The position numbers and the translations under genes are program-made. A stretch of DNA of 64,000 nt, from positions 98,837 through 162,836 of the forward strand of contig NZ_LQIS01000004.1 of NCBI RefSeq assembly GCF_001499905.1, written 5' to 3'. Of the stretch, positions 17,865 through 26,903 are shown in pieces (position 1 is the first letter of the stretch; every line of letters starts with the position of its first letter). The DNA comes from Mycobacterium sp. GA-1285. GTDB taxonomy: Bacteria; Actinomycetota; Actinomycetes; Mycobacteriales; Mycobacteriaceae. The notes beneath the pieces are model-generated. The model was not told the origin of the DNA. It searched no databases and saw only the letters and a program-made list of their open reading frames with translations.

Positions 17865-18992
17865 GTGACAGATCCTCTGTCCAACGGGAAGACCTACAAG
17901 GTCATCGTCTGGGCCACCGGAACGATCGGTGGCTACGCCATCCGCACCATCATGGATCGGCCGAATCTGGAACTGGTCGGCGTGTGGGTGCACTCACCGT
18001 CGAAGGTCGGCCAGGACGCCGGCACCCTTGCCGGCATGGAACCGATCGGTGTGCTGGCGACCAACGACGCCGATGCGCTACTGGCCTCCGACGCTGACGC
18101 GGTGATCTACGTCGGACCGGGCACCTCACGGCCCAAAGAGGCGCGCGACGACTACTGCAAGATCCTGCGGGCGGGCAAGAACATCGTGACCACGTCGATT
18201 CCGGGTCTGGTCTATGAACGCGGGTCGCTCTCGCCGCGCTACACTGCACCGATCGTGGAGGCTGGAAAAGCGGGCAACGCTTCGCTGTTTTCCTCCGGCA
18301 TCGAACCTGGCTTCGGCTGCGACCTGCTACCCATTGCACTGGCCTCGATGTCGCACACCGTGTACTCCATCCGCGGCTTGGAGATCACCAACTACTCCGA
18401 ATACCCGGTCGCTTTCGATATGCACGAAATGTTCGGTTTGGGAAAGCCTTTGGATTATCAAGGGGGGTTGCGCATCCCCGGAGCCATCACCATCGGGTGG
18501 GGCGCGGCAGTGACCATGGTCGCTGACGCGTTGGGTATCGAATTCGACGAGATCCGCGAATCCTGCGAGTTCGCCCCCTCACCGCGTCGCCTTGAGACGG
18601 CGTCGGGAATCATCGAGCCGGGCACCGCGGGTGCGGTGTGGTCACGCTGCATCGGCATGAAAGATGGCAAGGAAGTCGTGACCATCGAGCACGTCGACCG
18701 CATGGCCGACGACATCGCTCCCGACTGGCCCAAAGGCCGCGCCGGTGACACCGACGGCATCTGGCGCGTGATCATGGAGGGTGAGCCGAGCATCGACTGC
18801 GAATTCCAAGTCGGCTTCAATGCCGACGAAAACACCAGCAATCAGGGACTGCTGGCCACCGGCATGCGAGCCCTCAACGCGATCCCCTGGGTATGCGAAG
18901 CCGAACCCGGAATAGTCGACGCGTTGCACCTTCCTTTGACCCCCGCCTACGGATCACTTCGCCCGAACCGAGAAGGCATCCACATCTTCTAA
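17865..18992 (+). CDS. Dihydrodipicolinate reductase-like NAD(P)-binding protein
   Basis: 375-residue protein with an N-terminal Rossmann domain (KVIVWATGTIGGYAIRTIM, GxGxxG variant ATGTIG; DADAVIYVGPGTS; GKNIVTTSIPG). It belongs to the DapB-like/2,4-diaminopentanoate dehydrogenase-like group common in mycobacteria, often near catabolic or steroid genes. The C-terminal half carries NYSEYPVAFDMHEMFG and PGAITIGWGAA segments of the same group. True substrate unknown. Start GTG 17865 is preferred over ATG 17823 because AAAGGAG lies 7 bases upstream and the predicted promoter overlaps the earlier ATG. Probably repressed by the divergent TetR protein. Confidence 0.8.
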   Translation: MTDPLSNGKTYKVIVWATGTIGGYAIRTIMDRPNLELVGVWVHSPSKVGQDAGTLAGMEPIGVLATNDADALLASDADAVIYVGPGTSRPKEARDDYCKILRAGKNIVTTSIPGLVYERGSLSPRYTAPIVEAGKAGNASLFSSGIEPGFGCDLLPIALASMSHTVYSIRGLEITNYSEYPVAFDMHEMFGLGKPLDYQGGLRIPGAITIGWGAAVTMVADALGIEFDEIRESCEFAPSPRRLETASGIIEPGTAGAVWSRCIGMKDGKEVVTIEHVDRMADDIAPDWPKGRAGDTDGIWRVIMEGEPSIDCEFQVGFNADENTSNQGLLATGMRALNAIPWVCEAEPGIVDALHLPLTPAYGSLRPNREGIHIF

Positions 18993-19038
18993 AACCGCCG
19001 ACCCTATGGCGGGCAAAGCTTCCAGCGAGGTGAAAGCA

Positions 19039-19128
19039 CATGTCCTACGACGAATTGACCCAGCCCGAACTGGCGGTCCTGCTGCCCGAACTGCCTGCCT
19101 CGATAGGGTCTGGCACTATGGTCTGACA
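19039..19128 (+). pseudogene. Truncated N-terminal gene remnant
   Basis: An ATG with GAGGTG 7 bases upstream begins MSYDELTQPELAVLLPELP, which resembles the start of a ~170-residue mycobacterial protein often found beside reductases of the preceding type. Similarity stops after about 20 residues and a stop follows at residue 29. The break marks the left side of the gene-poor accessory region. The identification rests on a short match from memory. Confidence 0.35.
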
Positions 19129-19587
19129 TCCAACTTGACATAGTGTGGCTTATCGGCGTTTGGATAACCTGGCTGGATGCCGATGCCGGCTTGGTCGCGA
19201 CCGACGCCCGGAGTACCGACGACGACTCGCTCCGTTCAAGCCACACGCTCCGCCCGGACGACTCTTTGACGGGTTGATTCCGTGCACCAGCAGGCGCGTG
19301 AGATCATCCCGTTAGCGACGCCGGCGCCAACCTCGTCGATCAAACCGTTTCGTGGCGGCGACAGCCAGTCCGGCTGGCTGGCATCGAGGCCCCCCGCCTC
19401 CCCGGCTAGCACAAGATTGTTTCGTCACTGTGACGAATCGATGCTGTATCACCCCCGCCCCCGAAAGCCGCTCGCGACGAGGAGGTTTCGGGCGCTGTCC
19501 GCTAGAGGCTGGCACTCAATTGGCCGGACTTAGACACATCAAGCAGATACACGCGTGATCGCGCGTCTCTTCGCATCACGTGCACAG
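19129..19587. other. Intergenic region, no convincing gene
   Basis: 459 bases with short unsupported frames on both strands. An open stretch to 19276 on the plus strand lacks a start with a ribosome site and may be residue of the truncated gene. No transposase fragment or RNA gene recognised. Confidence 0.4.
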
Positions 19588-20421
19588 TTACCGAAGGCGC
19601 GGGCAGAGGACTGCACTAGTTTCTTCCATAATTCGTTTCCCGACCTCGTCGTACGGCTGAGCGTCACCTGTTGCATACAGGCGGCAGATCGGAAGGCCCT
19701 GCTGGAATAGAGCCCAGTAGGGATACTTTCTCGTGTACTCAAGCTGCGTTTCAATGTCAGGGTCACCCGGTTGCGCTGGCCGGGTGCGAAGTGTTGCCGC
19801 CGCCTCCTTGAGTGATCGGCAATGAATGCCTCGCTGCTTCATGACTCCCCCGGAAGGGATTCCTTCCACAATCGAAGCTAAATTCTCTTCTTCGAAGTCG
19901 TCCGCGGTGCCGCTGAACACTGCATCTATACCGTCCGGGTGCACCCCGGCGTCTTCTGCCGCCTTACGCAGCAGACCCAAGTATTCGTCGTAAGCCGCCC
20001 TGGCCTCACCGATGCTTGGATTAGGTGGGGCTAAGAAGGTGCAATCATCCATTCCTTGCGGGATACGGTGTTCCGAACCGCCATCGATCATTCGTATTGT
20101 CGCGGTAACGATTAGAAGAATTCCGACGATGGCCGCGGTCCCAACGATGACGTGTCGTGGATTTCCAACCATGTCAATGAGTCGCTGGCTCAAGGTTTTC
20201 CGTGGCGACTGTTCGGCGGCAATCCCGAGACCGTTGAGCACATCCCGTCGGTGATCAGACAGCCAGAAGGGCCAGCCCGGCGGGGGCGGCGGCCATGAAG
20301 GGTCTGGCTGCCACCCATGCGGCGGTTGCCATCCTGCCGGCGGCTGCGGCCACCCCGGGGGAGGATTGAATCTTGCTCTCTCCCCCGACGGACTGCCGTT
20401 CGGACGTTTCGAATTTGTCAT
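19588..20421 (-). CDS. Proline-rich single-pass membrane protein
   Basis: 277-residue protein. Residues 1-60 are a cytoplasmic Pro/Trp-rich repeat region (PPGWPQPPAGWQPPHGWQP, PPPPGWP). One transmembrane helix is near residues 91-110 (HVIVGTAAIVGILLIVTATI). The outer domain has two cysteine-containing segments (MDDCTFLAPPNP, RGIHCRSLKEAA) and a terminal ICRLYATGD...AVLCPRLR part. The layout of proline-rich head, one helix and a small outer domain is common among actinobacterial proteins of unknown function. The DUF732-like spacing of the outer domain is only suggestive. Start ATG 20421. Confidence 0.65.
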   Translation of the reverse strand: MTNSKRPNGSPSGERARFNPPPGWPQPPAGWQPPHGWQPDPSWPPPPPGWPFWLSDHRRDVLNGLGIAAEQSPRKTLSQRLIDMVGNPRHVIVGTAAIVGILLIVTATIRMIDGGSEHRIPQGMDDCTFLAPPNPSIGEARAAYDEYLGLLRKAAEDAGVHPDGIDAVFSGTADDFEEENLASIVEGIPSGGVMKQRGIHCRSLKEAAATLRTRPAQPGDPDIETQLEYTRKYPYWALFQQGLPICRLYATGDAQPYDEVGKRIMEETSAVLCPRLR

Positions 20422-21542
20422 TGATCTCTCTTTGCAGCTGCGAATGTTTCATAAATGATGCAGTTTCCGGCAAGGCTCCCTAACCACCGCTCCCGCCTAC
20501 TAGTCGGAAACACTTGGCGAATCAAGTAGCTGCCAACGCTCGCCCCAAATCGACGAACGACCGGCTATACCCCGCCCTCCTTCATATCGCCGCCCTGCCG
20601 ATACCTCACTGTAACGAATCATTCTGTGGCGCAGGGATAATCAATCGTGAGGTTCGCGCTCCGGAGAAAGTCGCTTCCGAGCGATCTCACGGGCGAAGAG
20701 TCTGACGCGTCTTCTCAGCAGCTTCTTTCGAGGGTCACATTGGTATCCAAGACGGCGTCGGACGGGCCACCCTCACAATGAACTTCAAGCGGGGCGTTCC
20801 ATAGGGAGACGGCCATCGTCGCCTCCATCCCACAGAAACGTCGTAACCGATGTAATCGTCAACAAACTGACCCCACGTCGGATTAGGACCGCGTAGTGGT
20901 CACATGGCGATGTCGACTCTTCACCTTTTCCCGTGTCGGTCCACCGTCTCCCCCTCTTTAACTTCCGCCCCTTTTCGAGGGCGAAGTATAGCAAAGTGGA
21001 CCGGCGACACGTCGGCTCTTCATGGAGGCACGATCGTCTCGGCGCGAATGAGGTTGGTGGGAGAGACGCCATGATGGTCGACGAATGCTTCGTGCCTCGA
21101 ATGCCTTGAGACAAGAGCCGATCCAAGCTTCGGCGGTCCGCATGGCGGCGCGGCTGCGTCGGTGACTTGGCCTGTTGCGAGGGAACCACCCGCATCCGAT
21201 TCTCGGCGCCTCAGCACCCATACCTTCACCTCCACGTCGGCGCAGCACACCGCAGCGGTGGCTGTCGCTGTCCGAGAAGCCGCCGCCGGTCCTCTGTTAT
21301 ACCGCAAGCGAGTCGAAGCTCCGCACTAGACGAGTTCCCCCAGCTAACCATCTTCCTACTCCCGTGAGACAGGGCTCCGCGCCGCTCCGCCGACCATCGA
21401 CTGACGGCTTGCCTCGGCATGCGGGTCGCCGGCCTGCGGGCGTATGTCGTAAAGGGTGCATGCGTTTGCGCAGTCACCGCGAAGGTTTCGGTAAGCCAAG
21501 AAATTCGCTGCGAGGAACTACCTGGCTGCTACGCTCCTACTC
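20422..21542. other. 1.1-kb stretch without a convincing gene
   Basis: Several short frames exist on both strands, but none has a ribosome site, signal peptide or recognisable domain, and third-codon GC is not raised as in the neighbours. Base composition looks lower in GC than flanking core genes. I see no terminal repeats or transposase pieces. It could be decayed acquired DNA. Confidence 0.45.
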
Positions 21543-21857
21543 ATGAATACCGGGGGGAAGATCATTTCGCTAGTGGCATCCGGCATCACTGCCGCGGGCC
21601 TCGCTGTGGGCCTTAGCGCTCCAGCATCAGCGGCCGACTACGGCGTGAACATCGGCGCATGGTGCGCCAGGAACATAGAATCGGGAACCGCCGCACCATC
21701 GGCAGCGACCAATATCAATAATCGGTGGGATGGCTGGCGTTGTGGAACTCGATACGGTCTCGTTGGCGTGAACGTACAGGATGCGTGCAATCAGCAGGGT
21801 GGCGGCAAAGCGGTGACCGTACACAGCGGTTCGAGCGGCTGGCGCTGCCGGCGCTGA
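21543..21857 (+). CDS. Small secreted cysteine protein with an internal duplication
   Basis: 104-residue exported protein. Signal peptide 1-30 (ends APASA-A). The mature 74 residues consist of two similar halves: YGVNIGAWC...WDGWRC (Cys41, Cys67) and VGVNVQDAC...SSGWRC (Cys82, Cys102). Each half has a G-V-N-(I/V) start, one Cys 5 residues later and a terminal G-W-R-C, so each probably closes one disulfide. Single copies of this small W-R-C motif occur in secreted actinobacterial proteins of unknown role. It lies 76 bases upstream of a lipoprotein gene on the same strand. Start ATG 21543. Confidence 0.6.
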   Translation: MNTGGKIISLVASGITAAGLAVGLSAPASAADYGVNIGAWCARNIESGTAAPSAATNINNRWDGWRCGTRYGLVGVNVQDACNQQGGGKAVTVHSGSSGWRCRR

Positions 21858-21933
21858 TCGGACGGTACCTGCCAACACTTATCTCAGCCCCTGGGAGCGG
21901 TGACCGCGCGACACGCCCCGGAAGGATTTGAAT

Positions 21934-23019
21934 TTGCGAAAGATGTGTATTTGGCTGTTCATTCTGGCCATAACGGCGGGCGCCTGTTCTTCTGATTCAG
22001 AGCCCTCGACGACCGCTACGGCACCAACGTCATCCCGAAGCGCCACGCCGCCCACGCAGTCCCCACCACAAGACGCAAGCGACATTAGCGGACCCATTGT
22101 CTTCCACTGCCATTGGACAGCCACACCGACCCCTGACCCAGGTACGACGATCAGCAAACTCAACATAAAGACGGGTGAGTTGAAACCGATAGCTCAGTTT
22201 CCCGTCGGGGGATGCGATGGCGTGCGTGCGACCAAGCCGGCCTACGGAACAAGTTACCCTCGTGAAAACAATTTCGTCGCACAAGGATTGACCACGTTAT
22301 ACAGCCCTGACTGGCGAAAAAGAGTTATAGACCTCGGGCCTGGTCTTTCGAACCATGTCGGCTACTACGACCTTCAGTTGGGCAACCGAGTAGACGTGAG
22401 CGAAATTGTTAATCCTGCGGGAGGCGATTTTGACGTTGAGCCTAAGCACAGCTCGCCACTATTCACACGCGATGGCTTATTCAGATTCATTGACAACGTA
22501 GCGAAAGAAGTCAAGTACTTCGACACGAACAGCAAGCGGGTCGTTAGGAGTGCACCCTATAGCGGCACGAACGACGCTTGGCCTCCCGGGGCAGCTGTCG
22601 ACGCGCCCGAATGGCTCCGATGGGTGGCGACTCCGGGCAAAAGTGATTTCCGCACCTGCATGGGGCTGTGGGTGATCGACGATAGACGTTACCTCCGGGT
22701 GAAATTGCCCGGCGACGAGGGAAGCGGAATTAACCATGACAGGTATTTGGCAGTAGATACCATACCTGCCGCACACGACGACAGTGGAATGTGTGATCGT
22801 TGGGCTGGCACACAAATTTCTCCGTTGGTCCTGAACGGTCCACTGAGCGCTGCAGCAGACCCGACGGGTTCTACTATTCTGTTCGTCATCGAGGGGAAAG
22901 ACCGCGAAAATAAGCTGTATAGGGCCAACACGGCTTCACCTGAGAGCCCAACGGAGATTAAGGTGCAGGGAGGACTGGGTGACTATGGCGACACCTGGAC
23001 AATCGTAGATTGGCAATAA
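21934..23019 (+). CDS. Hypothetical lipoprotein, possible beta-propeller-like fold
   Basis: 361-residue lipoprotein. Start TTG 21934 is chosen because GGAAGGA lies 7 bases upstream; TTG 21928 is too close to it. Lipobox TAGAC, Cys18, then a Ser/Thr/Pro-rich linker to about residue 50. The rest contains recurring strand-rich segments with Asp and Trp (FTRDGLFRFIDN, LYSPDWRKRVIDL, DPTGSTILFVIEG), suggesting WD40/TolB-like blades, but no family is recognised. Codon use is less GC-biased than in core genes, consistent with recent acquisition. Expected on the outer face of the membrane. Confidence 0.65.
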   Translation: MRKMCIWLFILAITAGACSSDSEPSTTATAPTSSRSATPPTQSPPQDASDISGPIVFHCHWTATPTPDPGTTISKLNIKTGELKPIAQFPVGGCDGVRATKPAYGTSYPRENNFVAQGLTTLYSPDWRKRVIDLGPGLSNHVGYYDLQLGNRVDVSEIVNPAGGDFDVEPKHSSPLFTRDGLFRFIDNVAKEVKYFDTNSKRVVRSAPYSGTNDAWPPGAAVDAPEWLRWVATPGKSDFRTCMGLWVIDDRRYLRVKLPGDEGSGINHDRYLAVDTIPAAHDDSGMCDRWAGTQISPLVLNGPLSAAADPTGSTILFVIEGKDRENKLYRANTASPESPTEIKVQGGLGDYGDTWTIVDWQ

Positions 23020-23333
23020 CAAAGACACTCGGCCCAACCCCAAGTGAGCCTGCAGCCAAACACTGCCGCGTTTTCTTGTGTGCATCGGCTGACACGTCGC
23101 TAGAAGCTAGCCATGAGTTAGTTAGTGCGACTTGTGTTGTACTGCAATATTCTTGAATTGCACGAAGTTGTCGCACGTCAAGCTTTCCGGGTGCCAGAGC
23201 CCGCTTTTCCACTTGTTAACCTTGACAAGAGCCGCGTCACCGCTTGATCGAAGAGGCATTGTCGACCGCGGCATCTTCTGTCAAGAGCCCGAGCTGATTG
23301 AGCCATACGCCGATGCTCACGCGGGCCGCACGA
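23020..23333. other. Intergenic region, nothing recognised
   Basis: 314 bases between the lipoprotein gene and the convergent large helicase gene. AT-richer than neighbours, with no supported frame, repeat or RNA gene. Confidence 0.45.
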
Positions 23334-26300
23334 CTACCGTCGCTCTGCCAGATCCAAGCGCTGAGCAGCGACGATGGCCTTCCGTAGCTCAGTTGCTACT
23401 TGCCTAGTACGCAGCAACCTGTCCACTCGTTCGATGAGGTCGTTCTCGGACAACGTTTGGCCAGCCGACACGTTCCGGCAGTACTGGAGCACCTCAGTTG
23501 GAGGCACGATATCGATCGTCCGCGGACCGAGTTCGCGTGCGACTGCTGAGGACTGACTGGGGAGCCTGAAAGTCCTTGGCTTGTTACCGGTCTGGCCGAA
23601 CGGGTTCTCCGAAACGATTCGCTGGTGGCGCTCAGCAGCCGAGATAGCGCGATTGAGCAGACGAGAGAACTCGTCATGAGACTCTCGACTCGGGGCGCAT
23701 CTCCTGTACACCTGATGTATCCGCCAGCCAGTGACGGGACCTTCGACACCAACGATGCGAACGACGTTGTCGATGATGCGGTCGGGCGGCGTCTGCGAGA
23801 TCGGTGAGAGGGCTTCGGAAAAGACGGGGTAGGCCTTCAGCGTCGGTGGTTCAGGGCTGGTCATCCGTGGCACAGCACTCGAAGACACGTGTGACGCCTG
23901 CTGTTGAGAGGACACGCGCCTCGGCCGGTCAGCGACGGTGCTCTCCGCAGAATGGGCGGCCTCCCGGCGTGGCAACCGGGGTCGGACCGCGGGGATACGG
24001 GGCGCTGGCGGCGAATCGGTGGCAGGTACTCGTGTAGCGGGTGCCGTTACGCCTGGCGCAGGATCACGAGGTGGCTGCTCCGAAACAGCTGTGCTTGCGT
24101 CGACCTTCGTCGAGGTTGAAGTTGCCCCCGCCCCCGGCGCCGGAGGGCCGCCTTGCCCGAACAGACGTTCGCGCTCGGCAGCAATAATGTCGCGAGCGAG
24201 TTCGGCTTCGGTGACGTCGTAGGCTTCCGGAGCGCTTGCAGCAGTTTCGCTTTCGCGCGCGAAGCTCTCGAACAGCTCCTTCTTGGTCGCGAGGATCTCA
24301 CGGAGCCTTTGATCGACACCCTCATCAGACAAGAGCCGATGCACTTGGACCGATTCTAGTTGGCCCATGCGGTGCGCTCGGGCGATCGCTTGCCATTCGG
24401 TGGTGGGCTTGAGTTGCGGTTCACAGATCACGACGACCGACGCCGCTTGTATATTCAAACCCACGCCGCCAGCGACGATTTGAGCAACTAGGACGGCGCC
24501 CTTCTTGGCTGCGGAGAAGTCGTCGATCATGACCTGGCGCTGGCTAGCGACGACTGAACCGGTGAGCGGGCCGAATACTCTGCCGGGCATATGTCGTGCG
24601 ATGTCGTTGAGGACGTCGAGGAAGTGCGAAAAGACCACGACGCGACGTCCGTTGGCCTCTGCCTCGTCGACGATCTCCACAAGGCGCTGCATCTTCGTGG
24701 ACTTGAGGCCCTGCCTCATACCGGCCTGTCGCATCGCCATGAAGTTGCGTCGTTCTACAGCGGCGCGGTATGCGGATGCGTCCGCGGCAGACATCGGCAT
24801 CCATTCATCGACCTCGACGAGTTCGGGGAGTTCTGTGAGGACATCTTCTTGGTTGCGGCGGAGGTACGCAGGCGCCACCTGGCGCCGAAACTTCTTCGGC
24901 GCGAATTCATTTGCGTCGAGTATCAGATCCGGACGGAGATACCCGACGAGATTGCGGAACTCATCGAGGCGATTCTCCAGCGGTGTACCGGTGAGGAGAA
25001 CCGCCCGCTCGCAGGAGTCGATGAGCCGCGATGTTCTTTGTGTGCGAAGTGCTTCGGGGTTCTTGATGTAGTGAGCTTCGTCTACCACAACGCAGCCAAG
25101 CGTTGGTATCGCGATGTTGTTGGTGAGCCAGGCCAGGGTCTCGAAGGTCGTGACGGCCACGCCGCCGTTGCGTTCCCAGTTCTTGGCCGCCCACCGCCGG
25201 TCGGGCCCATGTAACCGATGGGCGGTCAGCTTCGATTTGGCATTGACTTCGCGGACCCAGTTTGTCACGACAGCCGCGGGGCACACGACGAGAAAGTTCT
25301 GCTCGCCTTTGGCGCGGAGGTGGGCAAGGGCGGCGATGGCTTCGACGGTCTTACCCAGGCCCATCTCGTCACCGATGATCACTTTCCGCTGCACCAAGGC
25401 GAATCGTGCGGCGAAGCTCTGGTAGCCGCGCAGCGACGCGGTGAGATAGTCGCCCTTCAGTTCGAAATCGCGAACGGCGTCGATGATTTCAGTCGGTAGA
25501 TCACCGTGGGTCTTCTCGTCGTCTTCGGTGATGAATCCCAGTTCGGCGAGCAGCGCGAAGTAGTCCGCGGGGCGAGTGAGGAAGTCCTCCCACGGGTCGC
25601 CGCTTGCTGCCGCGTCTTCGGCATCCGCGACCGCACGAGCCGACCGGGCGACGATCTGTACGGCGTCCCGGAAGTCCTCGACGGTCGACAGGGCGGTCGG
25701 GATGACGATCGCGTGGGTGACCGTCTTGTCGATTGCCGCGGCGACGGGCGCCAGTTCTTCAACGATGGCCATGTCGGCAGACGAAGCGCAGGCGCGACGT
25801 GCGGCGTCCCAGGCCCGGAGGCGGCGCAGAAACTCGGTGTGCTCGGGAGTGCGGTTCTTGATATCGATGCGCATCGGTATCTCGTCGAACGTGTTCTGCC
25901 GCAGTGTTCGCGCCGCCGCGCGGATCCGGGTCGCAGAGGTTTCCCCGATACCGCCCAGAGTTTGGAGGCGGTGCTCGTTAGTCAAGACTGCGAGTACGTT
26001 GGTGATGCCGTTGTCCACCAGAGCGCCGACGCGGATTTTGTCGCGGGTGGCTTCCCGGAGCCGTTCGACTGACATGTCGGCCAGCATCCGGTCGGTCTCT
26101 TTGTTTCGGACGTTGTTGCCGACGTCGAATGCGGCCTTGCGCATCCTGGACTCTATGGCCGCCGCTCGCCGAATGATGCCCGTCGCGTTCGGCAGTATCG
26201 CGAATGACCTCGAGTCTTCAAGGACCGCGGATTTGCCATTCTCGGGGAGCTGCTGCTTGAAACCCACCCAGTCGGCCAGTGCGTCGCGGACGGTCAGTGC

Positions 26301-26780
26301 GTGAATCCGTTGATCGTCTACCGGCCTGGCGCTCTCGATAGCTTGGCCGATACCGCTGGTGCGAAACCACCGGTGGTAGTCGTTGAGGAACTGCGCTGCC
26401 TGGTTGGCCTTGTCTCGTGTTCCGCCGAACAGCAGCAGGCGGCCGAATCCCGTGACCTTTCGCAAGTCCGCCGTCGCCGCAGCGACCTCGGTGGTGAGCC
26501 GGTCAAGCTCTCGTTGTACGTCCGGGTGAATTGGCGAGAGGCAGGCAGCCCTTGCCATACCCTGAATGAGCGCCTGATCGTCGGGGCGCAGCGGGATGAC
26601 GTGCCACAAATCGCGGTCGTCTCGCCGCGCCTTCACAGTGCGGGCTCGCAGTGCTGCCGCCTGCTTGGCGGACTCGCTAGCAATCTCGTGGCGAGCCACC
26701 GTCAGCGACTTGGCGGCGTCCACCCAACGTTGTACTTCATCGCCAATCGCCGACGTCGATGGCTGTTCGTGTTTGCTCAT
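23334..26780 (-). CDS. Large SNF2-family helicase with HhH and DUF3320-like ends
   Basis: 1148-residue protein. N-terminal ~440 residues are helical and contain a helix-hairpin-helix-like DNA-binding segment (LGGIGETSATRIRAAARTL, near residue 277). The SNF2 motor follows: Walker A GDEMGLGKT near 470, DEAH box VVVDEAHYIKN near 563, LTGTPLENR, then the second RecA domain with GGVGLNIQAAS and ARAHRMGQ near 803. A Pro/Ser/Ala-rich linker (about 900-990) leads to a ~150-residue domain with EGPVTGWRIHQVYRRC, resembling DUF3320-type winged helices. Such SNF2 proteins translocate on duplex DNA. It diverges from the Hma-like operon with 123 bases between, so it may belong to the same defence island. 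Start ATG 26780. Confidence 0.85.
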   Translation of the reverse strand: MSKHEQPSTSAIGDEVQRWVDAAKSLTVARHEIASESAKQAAALRARTVKARRDDRDLWHVIPLRPDDQALIQGMARAACLSPIHPDVQRELDRLTTEVAAATADLRKVTGFGRLLLFGGTRDKANQAAQFLNDYHRWFRTSGIGQAIESARPVDDQRIHALTVRDALADWVGFKQQLPENGKSAVLEDSRSFAILPNATGIIRRAAAIESRMRKAAFDVGNNVRNKETDRMLADMSVERLREATRDKIRVGALVDNGITNVLAVLTNEHRLQTLGGIGETSATRIRAAARTLRQNTFDEIPMRIDIKNRTPEHTEFLRRLRAWDAARRACASSADMAIVEELAPVAAAIDKTVTHAIVIPTALSTVEDFRDAVQIVARSARAVADAEDAAASGDPWEDFLTRPADYFALLAELGFITEDDEKTHGDLPTEIIDAVRDFELKGDYLTASLRGYQSFAARFALVQRKVIIGDEMGLGKTVEAIAALAHLRAKGEQNFLVVCPAAVVTNWVREVNAKSKLTAHRLHGPDRRWAAKNWERNGGVAVTTFETLAWLTNNIAIPTLGCVVVDEAHYIKNPEALRTQRTSRLIDSCERAVLLTGTPLENRLDEFRNLVGYLRPDLILDANEFAPKKFRRQVAPAYLRRNQEDVLTELPELVEVDEWMPMSAADASAYRAAVERRNFMAMRQAGMRQGLKSTKMQRLVEIVDEAEANGRRVVVFSHFLDVLNDIARHMPGRVFGPLTGSVVASQRQVMIDDFSAAKKGAVLVAQIVAGGVGLNIQAASVVVICEPQLKPTTEWQAIARAHRMGQLESVQVHRLLSDEGVDQRLREILATKKELFESFARESETAASAPEAYDVTEAELARDIIAAERERLFGQGGPPAPGAGATSTSTKVDASTAVSEQPPRDPAPGVTAPATRVPATDSPPAPRIPAVRPRLPRREAAHSAESTVADRPRRVSSQQQASHVSSSAVPRMTSPEPPTLKAYPVFSEALSPISQTPPDRIIDNVVRIVGVEGPVTGWRIHQVYRRCAPSRESHDEFSRLLNRAISAAERHQRIVSENPFGQTGNKPRTFRLPSQSSAVARELGPRTIDIVPPTEVLQYCRNVSAGQTLSENDLIERVDRLLRTRQVATELRKAIVAAQRLDLAERR

Positions 26781-26903
26781 GGGTTCCGGTGGTCAATCGA
26801 TTACAGGGAAGATTAGCGGAGCCTCGCCACGACACGGGATTCGCCCGCCTATTGTCGGAGCCGTCTATTAGCGTGGGTCAGCTATCTACCGGGGAGGACA
26901 ACA

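Noticed and set aside
20785..21195. 136-residue minus-strand frame in the gene-poor stretch
   Set aside because: No ribosome site, no domain, and composition unlike neighbouring genes.
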